Below, in pieces: positions 1 through 6,271 of a stretch of DNA of 7,826 nucleotides; within the stretch, counting starts at the first letter, position 1; every line of letters starts with the position of its first letter. A program made the translations under genes and the position numbers. Under the pieces are notes generated by a model. That model saw nothing but the letters and a program-made list of their open reading frames with translations. It had not been told where the DNA came from and searched no databases. Origin of the DNA: Planctomycetaceae bacterium (GTDB taxonomy: Bacteria > Planctomycetota > Phycisphaerae > Phycisphaerales > SM1A02); assembly GCA_027488415.1 (NCBI GenBank), contig JAIYBS010000156.1:1-7826 (forward strand), read 5' to 3'.

Positions 1-117
1 CGCGATCTCCCGCGGCGCCCGGCGTGCGAGCTCCTCGATGCGGTCGAGGTGGAGGTCGGGGACCCGCTCCTCCCCCTCGGGCGGTCCGCCCGAGTCGTTG
101 TCCGGGACGCTGCTCAC
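1..117 (-). CDS. N-terminal fragment of an unidentified protein, cut by the left edge
   Basis: On the minus strand a GTG at 117 opens a frame that stays open for 39 codons to the window edge. The protein begins MSSVPDNDSGGPPEGEER and continues with VPDLHLDRIEELARRAPREI: an acidic, disordered-looking leader followed by what looks like an amphipathic helix. There is no signal peptide or membrane segment. An AGGA at 131-128 (minus strand) lies 10 bases before the GTG and could be a Shine-Dalgarno site; it also overlaps a TAGGAT hexamer. The gene is divergent from the pteridine reductase-like gene, with 54 bases between the starts. The composition looks like a real protein rather than the arginine-rich shadow frames common here, but too little is present to name a family. 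Confidence 0.55.
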   Translation of the reverse strand, partial: MSSVPDNDSGGPPEGEERVPDLHLDRIEELARRAPREIA

Positions 118-126
118 GGGGTGCGG

Positions 127-132
127 ATCCTA
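127..132 (-). promoter_or_regulatory. TAGGAT hexamer before the minus-strand GTG at 117 (possible -10 or SD)
   Basis: On the minus strand TAGGAT ends 9 bases before the GTG start at 117. It fits the TANNNT pattern of a -10 box and would put transcription onset almost at the start codon. It also contains AGGA, so it may simply be a ribosome binding site. No TTGACA-like -35 is visible. Confidence 0.2.
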
Positions 133-159
133 CTTCCGGGCTCGGCAGCGCCGCGTTCG

Positions 160-165
160 TACACT
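160..165 (+). promoter_or_regulatory. Candidate -10 box TACACT for the SDR gene
   Basis: TACACT lies 6 bases before the ATG at 172, in a 54-base divergent gap. No Shine-Dalgarno purine run precedes that ATG, and no recognisable -35 lies 16-18 bases upstream. The spacing would suit a leaderless or nearly leaderless transcript of the kind known from Deinococcus and Actinobacteria. The evidence is the hexamer and its position only. Confidence 0.25.
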
Positions 166-171
166 TCGGCG

Positions 172-921
172 ATGCACCGCACCGCGATCGTCACCGGCGC
201 CGCCCGGCGAGTGGGCCGGGCCGTCGCGCTCGAACTGGCTCGGGCGGGCTGGGATCTCATCCTCACCTGCCGTAGTCGCCGCGCCGAGGCGGACCGCGTC
301 GCCGCCGAGTGTGCGGCGGCGTCCGCGTCCGCGGGGCACCGTTCGGGCGCGACCGTCGCCGAGCTCGACCTCGACGACCTCGGCGCCGTCGGCCGCTTCG
401 GCGCCGACGCCGCCTCGCGCGGGGTCGACGCGCTGGTCCTCAACGCGTCGAGCTACGAGCGCACGCCCTTCGGAGCGATCGCCGCGCCCGTCGCGGAGCG
501 CGAGCTTCGCGTCAACGCGATCGCGCCGCTGATCCTCTCGCAGTCGCTCGCCCCGGCGCTTGCCGCGAGCGGGCTTTCCGGCGGCGGGGCAATCGTCGCG
601 TTCGGCGACATTCACGCCGCCGGCCGTCCGCGTCGCGCGTTCGCGCCGTACCTCATGTCGAAGGCGGCGCTGCACGCGATGGTCGAGGCGCTTGCCGTCG
701 AGCTCGCGCCCGCGGTCCGCGTGAACGCGATCCTCCCGGGCGTGGTCGCCTGGCCCGACGACGCACCCGCCTCGGAGCGCGAGTCCTACGAGGCGCGCAT
801 CCCGCTCGGCCGGCCCGGCACTCCCGAGGACGCGGCCCGCCTGGCGCGGTCGATCATCGAGGACATGCCGTACGTGACCGGCTCGCTCATCCGCCTGGAC
901 GGGGGACGCTGGCTTCGCTGA
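172..921 (+). CDS. SDR oxidoreductase, pteridine reductase (PTR1/FolM)-like
   Basis: This is a 249-residue classical-length short-chain dehydrogenase/reductase. The N-terminal Rossmann motif is TGAARRVGR (residues 8-16), followed by a basic CRSRR stretch after the second strand, which favours NADPH. The NASSYE motif resembles the NASSF/Y signature of PTR1 and FolM, enzymes that reduce dihydrobiopterin or dihydrofolate-type pterins. The active site reads D146, Y160, K164 (YLMSK): the usual SDR catalytic serine is replaced by Asp, as in PTR1 and FolM. VNAIAP near residue 120 and VNAILPGVVAWP (after residue 183) are further SDR landmarks. I chose the ATG at 172 because the Rossmann motif follows at once; the frame is open further upstream but without homologous-looking sequence. 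The fold is certain, pteridine specificity probable. No folate or biopterin genes are nearby to support it. The cytosolic product lacks any signal peptide. Confidence 0.88.
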   Translation: MHRTAIVTGAARRVGRAVALELARAGWDLILTCRSRRAEADRVAAECAAASASAGHRSGATVAELDLDDLGAVGRFGADAASRGVDALVLNASSYERTPFGAIAAPVAERELRVNAIAPLILSQSLAPALAASGLSGGGAIVAFGDIHAAGRPRRAFAPYLMSKAALHAMVEALAVELAPAVRVNAILPGVVAWPDDAPASERESYEARIPLGRPGTPEDAARLARSIIEDMPYVTGSLIRLDGGRWLR

Positions 922-1918
922 TCGCGGCACGCACCGCCTCGGGCGGCGCACCGGCGACGGCGGCGGCATCCGCGCAGATCGTGGCACGCACCGGGTCGCC
1001 GGCGCGCATCCACGCGGTCGCGGCACGGAGCGACCGTTTCCAGTCGTTGGGCGCCGCCGACGCGCTCTCGTCGAGCACGCCCGCCGCGGTGCGCGCGTCG
1101 CCGAGCGCGAGGTGCGCCGCGGCGATCTCCTCGGCGAACCCGAGCTCGCGTCGCAGCGGCGCATCGAGGGGCATCAGCAGCTCGAGCGACTCGCGCGGCG
1201 CGCCCGCGAGCCGTCGCATGCGCGCGTCCGCGAGACGGAGCTCGTTCGACGCCGGCGCGAGTGCGCGCGCCTCGGCGATCTTCCGGCGCGCCCCGTCGGC
1301 GTCGCCCGTACGCATCGCGAGGTCCGCGAGCGCCGCCTTCGGGTCGGGCGACTCTGGCATCGCGCGCTCGGCCTCCTCGAGGAGGCGCCGGGCGTCGTCG
1401 GCCGCGCCGTCACGTGACCGCGCGAGGCCGAGGTAGAGCGCGAACTGCGCGTTCCCCGGCGCGATGCGGTGCGCCGCCTCGTAGTGGCGCACGGCCGCCT
1501 CGTGCCTGCCGGCGGTGTCGCACACCACGCCGGTCGCATGGTGCAGCGCCGCGTTGCCGGAGTCGATCTCGGTCGCCCGCTCGTACGCGTCCGCCGCGCG
1601 GCCGAAGACCGCCGCGCGATCCTCGGTGGGCAGGTCCGGCTGCATCGCGAGCGCGACGAGCGCGCGTCCGTGGATCTCGTGCGCGCGCATCAGCCCGGGC
1701 GCCTCGGCCGCGAGCCGCTCGGCGACGAACGTCGCCTCGCTCGGCTTCTCCGCGGCGAGGTACGCGTCGATCGCACGCACCGCGGCATCGACCTGCTTCG
1801 CGTCCGGCGGAGGCGCGGCCGGCTCGTCGCGCGCGGCGTCGCACGAGGCCATCGCCGCGGCCACCGCGAACGCAGCGGCGCAGCGCAGGGTCCTGCTCTC
1901 GTAGAATCGTCGCTCCAT
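887..1918 (-). CDS. TPR-repeat lipoprotein
   Basis: This 343-residue protein starts at the ATG at 1918. A basic n-region (MERR, R9, R12) precedes a hydrophobic alanine-rich stretch (14-24) and a lipobox MASC with the acylated cysteine at residue 26. Asp follows the cysteine; in E. coli Asp at +2 favours retention in the inner membrane, but this rule may not hold here. A short Pro/Ala linker (33-40) leads into repeated helical pairs from about 45 to 320. Good TPR matches lie around 104-155 (AADAYERATEIDSGNAALH and AVRHYEAAHRIAPGNAQ), with more degenerate units at 157-190, 193-225 and 270-320. TPR proteins usually scaffold other proteins; the partner is unknown. An in-frame ATG at 1936 would add six residues but makes a worse signal peptide. 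The 3' end overlaps the convergent SDR gene by 35 bases, and the start codon interlocks with that of valS. Confidence 0.85.
   Translation of the reverse strand: MERRFYESRTLRCAAAFAVAAAMASCDAARDEPAAPPPDAKQVDAAVRAIDAYLAAEKPSEATFVAERLAAEAPGLMRAHEIHGRALVALAMQPDLPTEDRAAVFGRAADAYERATEIDSGNAALHHATGVVCDTAGRHEAAVRHYEAAHRIAPGNAQFALYLGLARSRDGAADDARRLLEEAERAMPESPDPKAALADLAMRTGDADGARRKIAEARALAPASNELRLADARMRRLAGAPRESLELLMPLDAPLRRELGFAEEIAAAHLALGDARTAAGVLDESASAAPNDWKRSLRAATAWMRAGDPVRATICADAAAVAGAPPEAVRAAISEASVPRPGG
1902..1907 (+). promoter_or_regulatory. Candidate -10 box TAGAAT for valS
   Basis: TAGAAT is one base from the consensus TATAAT and is one of few A/T-rich spots in the region. It ends 9 bases before the valS ATG, so transcription would start at or just before the start codon. 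Its first three bases are also an in-frame TAG stop (1902-1904) for valS, which rules out any longer start for the enzyme. No -35 hexamer is evident at 16-18 bases upstream. It sits inside the signal-peptide coding region of the divergent lipoprotein gene. Confidence 0.3.
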
Positions 1919-4900
1919 GTCCAGCGCCAAGCCCATCGAACAGAGCGCGCCGACCGGCGGCCCCGACTTCCAGCTCGCGAAAGCCTACACCCCGGCCGAC
2001 GCGGAGCGCTTCGCCTGGGAGCGATGGTCCGGCGGCGCCTGCTTCCACGCGGAGCCGGGCGACGCGGGCGCGCCGTACTCGCTCTTCATCCCGCCGCCGA
2101 ACGTCACCGCGGCGCTCCACCTCGGGCACGCGCTCAACAACACGCTGCAGGACGTGCTCGCGCGCTTCCACCGGATGAAGGGCATGAACACGATGTGGAT
2201 GCCCGGCACCGACCATGCCGGCATCGCCACGCAGACCGTCGTCGAGAAGCGCCTCCTCCAGCAGGGCAAGCGCCGCTCCGACTTCACGCGGCCGCAGTTC
2301 ATCGCGAAGGTGCAGGAGTGGAAGGACGAGTACGAGTCCACCATCCTGAGCCAGCTGCGCGCGATGGGCGCCTCGTGCGACTACGACCGCACGCGCTTCA
2401 CGATGGACCCGGTGTGCGCGGCCGCGGTGCGCGCGGCGTTCCTGCGACTCTTCGACGAGGGGCTCGTCTACCGCGGCAAGCGGCTCGTGAACTGGGACCC
2501 CGTGTCGCGCACCGCGCTCGCCGACGACGAGGTCGAGATGCACGAGGTGGACGGCCACTTCTGGTACCTGCGCTACCCGCTCGAGGACGGCTCGGGCCAC
2601 GTGACCGTCGCGACCACCCGCCCCGAGACGATGCTCGGCGACACGGCCGTCGCGATCAACCCCAAGGACCCGCGCGCCGCGGCACTGCGCGGCAAGCGCC
2701 TGCGCCTGCCGATCGTCGGGCGCGTCATCCCGATCGTCGAGGACGACTACGTCGTGATGCCCGTCGAGCACGGCGGCGACCCGTCCGATCCGAAGGCGCA
2801 GTTCGCGACCGGCTTCCTGAAGGTCACGCCCGCGCACGACCCGAACGACTGGGACATCGGCATCCGCCACGGGCTCGCCGCGATCAACGTGATGGCGCCG
2901 GACGGCTCGATCAGCGACCGCCACGGCTGGGAGGACGCGTCGCCCGAGGCGCGCGCCTTCGTCGGGCTCTCGCGCGAGGACGCGCGCACGCGCATCGTCG
3001 AGGGGTTCCGCGCCAACGGGCTGCTCGAGGCCGCGAAGCCGTACCGTCACTCGGTCGGCCACAGCTACCGAAGCCACGTGCCGGTGGAGCCGTACCTCTC
3101 CGAGCAGTGGTACGTGCGCGTGACCGACGACCGCCTGCGCGGCGCGGCGCTCCGCGCGATGAATCCCTCGCAGCGCGACGGTGCGGCGCCTGCCGGTGCC
3201 GCCGTCCCCGGCGACGGCGAGCTCACGTTCTTCCCGCCGCGCTACGCGCGCACGTTCCAGCAGTGGCACGAGAACATCCGCGACTGGTGCATCAGCCGCC
3301 AGCTGTGGTGGGGACACCGCATCCCCGTCTGGAGCAGCGAGGTCCCCGCCGCCGAGGTCGCCGACCGCGCCGCCGTGGACGCCGCGAAGGGCGAGCTCGT
3401 CCGCTGCGACGGGCCCTGGCGCGCCAAGGGCTGCGCCGAGGCCGTCCGACGCCGCCCCGACGGCGCGTACGAGCGGTTCGTCTGCGTGCCGGAGCAGGGC
3501 GACGCCGCCGTGGTGCCCGCCCTCGAGGCCGCCGGCTACCGCCAGGACGAGGACGTGCTCGACACCTGGTTCAGCTCCGCGCTCTGGCCGCTCTCGACGC
3601 TCGGCTGGCCCGACCCCGCGCGCTTCGCGATGCAGGGCGCGCTCGACGCCTGGAACCCGAGCGCGGTGCTCTCGACCGCGCGCGAGATCATCACCCTGTG
3701 GGTCAGCCGCATGGTGATGTTCAACCGGCACTTCATGGGCGGCCGGCTCCCGTTCCGGCACGTCTTCATCCACGCGATGGTGCAGGACGGCTTCGGCCAG
3801 AAGATGTCGAAGTCGCTCGGCAACGGCGTCGACCCCCGCGACATCATCCACACGCACGGCGCGGACGCGATGCGCTTCACGCTCGTGCAGATGACCACCG
3901 ACACCCAGGACGTGCGCATGCCGGTCGACATGGTCGACCCCTGGAGCGGCGAGATGTTCACGCCCGAGACCGTGACCGACGCGGCGGGCTACACCGTCGC
4001 GGCCCCGGTGCAGAAGAGCCCGAAGGACCCGTCGAAGCGCATCACGAGCGCCTACGGCGCGGCCACCGGCAAGGCGACGCCCTCCGAGGAGGCGCCGCTC
4101 GCGCGCAACACGAGCGCGCGCTTCGACATCGGCCGCAACTTCGCCAACAAGGTCTGGAACGCCACGCGCTTCGCGCTCGGGAGCCTGGGGCAGGTGCCGG
4201 GCGACGCGTCCGTCGACCCGCGCGCGCGCCCGCTCGTCGACCGCTGGATCGTCGCGCGCCTCGCGCACGCGCTCGCCTCCTACGAGAAGGCGATCGCGTC
4301 GTACCGCTTCAACGAGGCCGCCGAGGCAACCTACGACTTCGTGTGGCGCGAGGTGTGCGACTGGTACCTCGAGGCCATCAAGCCGACGGTCAAGTCGGAC
4401 CCCGCGCAGCAGCAGGTGCTGCGCACGGTGCTCGACGCGTCGCTGCGCCTCCTCCACCCGCAGATGCCCTTCATCACCGAGCAGCTGTGGCCCGCGGTGC
4501 AGGCGACCGGCTCCGCGGGGCTCCGCGGGGTGCACGTCGCGCCCGCCGCGCTCTGCGCGCGTGCCGCCTGGCCCGCGGTCGACGCGGCCGCGGCCGATGC
4601 CGACGCGCTCGCGACCTTCGCGCGCGTGCAGCAGCTCGTCGACGCGATCCGCACCCTCCGCGGCGCGCGCCAGGTGCCGCCGAAGCGCCGCATCACGCTG
4701 CTCGCCCCGGCCGGCGTGCGCGCACTCGCGGCGCAGGCGGGCGGGGTGGTCGAGGCGCTCGCCGGGCTCGAGGGCCTCGCGGACCTGCCCGCGGAACGCC
4801 CCGCGGGCGCCGTGCCGCTCGCCTTCGAGGGTCAGGAACTCCTCCTCGTGAACCTCGTCGACGCCTTCGACGTCGGCGCCGAGCGCGCCCGGCTCGAGAA

Positions 4901-5069
4901 GCTGGTGACCGACAAGACGCGGGTCATCGCCGGATACGAGGCAAAGCTCGGGAACCCCGGCTACCTCGCGAAGGCCAAGCCCGAGCTGGTCGAGGAGACC
5001 CGCGCCATGTGCGAGCAGGCAAAGGCGGACGTGGAGGCTGCGCGCCGGGCGCTCGATGCCCTACGCTGA
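1917..5069 (+). CDS. valS: Valyl-tRNA synthetase (ValRS)
   Basis: ValRS attaches valine to tRNA-Val in the cytosol and edits mischarged threonine. The product is 1050 residues, somewhat longer than the E. coli enzyme. Class I landmarks occur in order: PPPNVTAALHLGH with HLGH at 68-71; GTDHAGIATQ at 97-106; the CP1 editing domain with TTRPETMLGDTAV from 233 and the HDPNDWDIG segment; WWGHRIPVW from 464; DEDVLDTWFSS from 544; and KMSKS at 629-633. The anticodon-binding domain runs from about 735 and includes RNFANKVWNATRF. A C-terminal coiled coil (about 981-1050) carries the usual ERARLEKL and KLGNPGYLAKA motifs. An extra segment of about 60 residues lies at about 672-733. The ATG at 1917 is fixed because an in-frame TAG lies at 1902-1904 and no Shine-Dalgarno is seen. 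The stop is followed closely by the metallopeptidase start, suggesting an operon. IleRS and LeuRS are excluded by the DVLDTWFSSALWP and C-terminal coiled-coil features. Confidence 0.98.
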   Translation: MSSAKPIEQSAPTGGPDFQLAKAYTPADAERFAWERWSGGACFHAEPGDAGAPYSLFIPPPNVTAALHLGHALNNTLQDVLARFHRMKGMNTMWMPGTDHAGIATQTVVEKRLLQQGKRRSDFTRPQFIAKVQEWKDEYESTILSQLRAMGASCDYDRTRFTMDPVCAAAVRAAFLRLFDEGLVYRGKRLVNWDPVSRTALADDEVEMHEVDGHFWYLRYPLEDGSGHVTVATTRPETMLGDTAVAINPKDPRAAALRGKRLRLPIVGRVIPIVEDDYVVMPVEHGGDPSDPKAQFATGFLKVTPAHDPNDWDIGIRHGLAAINVMAPDGSISDRHGWEDASPEARAFVGLSREDARTRIVEGFRANGLLEAAKPYRHSVGHSYRSHVPVEPYLSEQWYVRVTDDRLRGAALRAMNPSQRDGAAPAGAAVPGDGELTFFPPRYARTFQQWHENIRDWCISRQLWWGHRIPVWSSEVPAAEVADRAAVDAAKGELVRCDGPWRAKGCAEAVRRRPDGAYERFVCVPEQGDAAVVPALEAAGYRQDEDVLDTWFSSALWPLSTLGWPDPARFAMQGALDAWNPSAVLSTAREIITLWVSRMVMFNRHFMGGRLPFRHVFIHAMVQDGFGQKMSKSLGNGVDPRDIIHTHGADAMRFTLVQMTTDTQDVRMPVDMVDPWSGEMFTPETVTDAAGYTVAAPVQKSPKDPSKRITSAYGAATGKATPSEEAPLARNTSARFDIGRNFANKVWNATRFALGSLGQVPGDASVDPRARPLVDRWIVARLAHALASYEKAIASYRFNEAAEATYDFVWREVCDWYLEAIKPTVKSDPAQQQVLRTVLDASLRLLHPQMPFITEQLWPAVQATGSAGLRGVHVAPAALCARAAWPAVDAAAADADALATFARVQQLVDAIRTLRGARQVPPKRRITLLAPAGVRALAAQAGGVVEALAGLEGLADLPAERPAGAVPLAFEGQELLLVNLVDAFDVGAERARLEKLVTDKTRVIAGYEAKLGNPGYLAKAKPELVEETRAMCEQAKADVEAARRALDALR
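4511..4530 (+). repeat. Exact 10-base tandem duplication inside valS
   Basis: CTCCGCGGGG occurs twice back to back, within the variable GSAGLRG loop between the anticodon-binding region and the C-terminal part. The unit is not a multiple of three but the frame continues normally after it. It is probably a slippage product tolerated in a surface loop. Confidence 0.5.
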
Positions 5070-6213
5070 TGGCGTGGCCTCGGTGACCCTGCGCTCCCTG
5101 CGTGCGACCCTCGCGCCGATCGGCGCGGCGGTCGTGCTTGCCGCGTGCGCGGGGCCGGGCACCTTGCGGCCGGCGGCACCCGCCGGCACCGCCCCGACCG
5201 CCGCGGGCGCGGCTCGCGGCGCGCTTCCGGCCGCGCTCACGACGAGCCCCGTCGTCGCCACCCGCGAGTGGAAGTGGAACGCGACGCAGGGCCTCGAGAT
5301 CGACACCCGCAACTGGACGATCCACAGCTCGCTGCGCAGCTCGAACCTCGCCGCGGCGCTCCCGTCCTTCTACGAGGCAGCCCTGCGCAACTACCGCAAC
5401 GGGCTCGTGGCGCTGCCGGCCCCGCCGCGGCGGCTCGACGCCTACGTGTTCGGCACGCGCGACGAGTGGGCGCGCTTCACCGAGCACCGCCTCGGCAGCG
5501 ACGCCGGTCCGTACCTCAAGATGGGGCGGGGCGGATTCACCTCGGGCGGCGACGCGGTGCTCTACGACATCGGTCCGCGCGACACGCTCGCGATCGCCGC
5601 GCACGAGGGCTGGCACCAGTACTCGCAGACGACCTTCACCCACTCGCTACCGGTCTGGCTCGAGGAGGGCATCGCCTGCTTCATGGAGGGGTTCCGGCAG
5701 CCATCGGGCGCCCCGGAGCCGTCGTTCCTCCCGTGGCGGAACCCCGAGCGCTACGCCGAGCTCCGCTCCGCGTCGCGCAAGGGCCGCCTCGCGCCGCTGC
5801 GCGAGGTGCTCGAGGGGTCGCCGCAGTCGTTCCTCGCCGTGAGCCGCGACTCGCAGCTCGCCTACTACGCGCAGGTCTGGGCGCTCGTCCACTTCCTGCG
5901 CGACGGCGAGGGCGGCCGCTACCGCCAGGGGCTCGAGCTGCTCCTCGCCGACGCCGTGAGCGGCGGCATCCCCGCGCGGGTCCGCGCGTCGAAGGCCATC
6001 CCCGACTCGCGCGGCCGTCGGCTCGCGTCGGAATCGAAGGCCGGAATCTGGCTCATCCTCGTCTACCTGGACGATGACTACGACCGGTTCGAGCGGGCCT
6101 ACGACCGGTTCGTCGGCAGCCTCCTCGAGTCGAACTCGTGGGACCGCATCATGCGCGGCGAGAGCCCGCTCGCGTCCCAGCCCGCCGCGCCCGCGAGCGG
6201 CAGCGCTCCATGA
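5056..6213 (+). CDS. Putative HExxH zinc-metallopeptidase lipoprotein (Peptidase_MA / DUF1570-like)
   Basis: This 385-residue product (from the ATG at 5056) has an RxxR n-region, a hydrophobic stretch and a textbook lipobox LAAC with the lipid-bearing cysteine at residue 31. It is therefore exported and membrane anchored. A Pro/Ala linker follows to about residue 65. The core carries AAHEGWHQYSQ, an HExxH zinc motif at 183-187, then LPVWLEEGIACFMEG with E203/E204 as the likely third zinc ligand. That H-E-x-x-H plus WLxEG layout is typical of the Peptidase_MA superfamily, including DUF1570 proteins. The substrate is unknown. The start is uncertain: ATG 5056 overlaps valS by 14 bases; GTG 5074 lies 4 bases after the valS stop; GTG 5083 gives the most compact signal peptide (MTLRSLRATL). 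None has a clear Shine-Dalgarno, so translation is probably coupled to valS. The C-terminus is Ala/Pro/Ser-rich. All recognised active-site residues are present. Confidence 0.85.
   Translation: MPYADGVASVTLRSLRATLAPIGAAVVLAACAGPGTLRPAAPAGTAPTAAGAARGALPAALTTSPVVATREWKWNATQGLEIDTRNWTIHSSLRSSNLAAALPSFYEAALRNYRNGLVALPAPPRRLDAYVFGTRDEWARFTEHRLGSDAGPYLKMGRGGFTSGGDAVLYDIGPRDTLAIAAHEGWHQYSQTTFTHSLPVWLEEGIACFMEGFRQPSGAPEPSFLPWRNPERYAELRSASRKGRLAPLREVLEGSPQSFLAVSRDSQLAYYAQVWALVHFLRDGEGGRYRQGLELLLADAVSGGIPARVRASKAIPDSRGRRLASESKAGIWLILVYLDDDYDRFERAYDRFVGSLLESNSWDRIMRGESPLASQPAAPASGSAP
6078..6112 (+). repeat. 14-base direct repeat with a 21-base period, coding YDRF...YDRF
   Basis: CTACGACCGGTTCG occurs at 6078-6091 and 6099-6112. 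The 21-base period equals seven codons and gives YDRFERA-YDRFVGS near the C-terminus of the metallopeptidase. Identity at the base level suggests a recent in-frame duplication, or simply codon bias acting on a heptad-like helix. Confidence 0.45.
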
Positions 6214-6264
6214 CGAGCGTGACAGGCATGACAAGCACGACAGGGATCACAAGCACGACAGGAT
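6211..6264 (+). repeat. Three 18-bp imperfect tandem repeats over a translation start region
   Basis: The units are tgacgagcgtgacaggca (6211-6228), tgacaagcacgacaggga (6229-6246) and tcacaagcacgacaggat (6247-6264). A fourth, decayed copy (gaccagcatgatc, from 6265) runs into the next gene. Each unit carries an ACAGG purine block just before the ATGA or ATCA of the next, so the array repeats a crude ribosome binding site plus start codon. In the frame of the ATG at 6210 it encodes MTSVTGMTSTTGITSTTG and then stops at 6264-6266. This ORF overlaps both the upstream stop and the downstream ATG 6263 as ATGA. Confidence 0.8.
6260..6263 (+). promoter_or_regulatory. Shine-Dalgarno AGGA for the SMP-30-like gene
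   Basis: AGGA lies 8 bases before the ATG at 6272. This spacing is better than for the ATG at 6263, which overlaps the AGGA, so it favours 6272 as the start. It is part of the 18-bp repeat array. Confidence 0.5.
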
Positions 6265-6271
6265 GACCAGC

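Noticed and set aside
24..532. Short plus-strand frames upstream of and across the SDR start
   Set aside because: Out of frame with the SDR and Arg/Pro/Ser-rich; no ribosome site or domain. The 1-117 stretch reads better as a minus-strand N-terminus.
130..1164. Minus-strand open frame of 344 codons opposite the SDR gene
   Set aside because: Arginine-rich low-complexity translation; both the SDR and the TPR gene are well supported in this interval.
1410..4535. Long open frame of 1041 codons on the minus strand opposite valS
   Set aside because: It is the antisense shadow of valS. The translation is dominated by Arg, Ala, Val, Glu and His with no domain, and valS has all its class I motifs on the plus strand.
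1469..5086. Plus-strand open frame of 1205 codons overlapping valS in another frame
   Set aside because: Arg/Ala/Gly-rich and without motifs. It is a product of the strong third-position GC bias.
6210..6266. The 18-codon Thr/Ser ORF as a separate small protein gene
   Set aside because: It consists only of the 18-bp repeat and is better explained as a leader or a frame-shifted former N-terminus of the downstream gene. Reported as a repeat and a finding instead.
6074..6271. Extending the SMP-30-like gene upstream to the ATG at 6074
   Set aside because: The extension lies inside the metallopeptidase gene in another frame and gives a charged, His/Asp/Arg-rich leader before the hydrophobic signal segment. 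ATG 6272 (with AGGA) or 6263 is more sensible.
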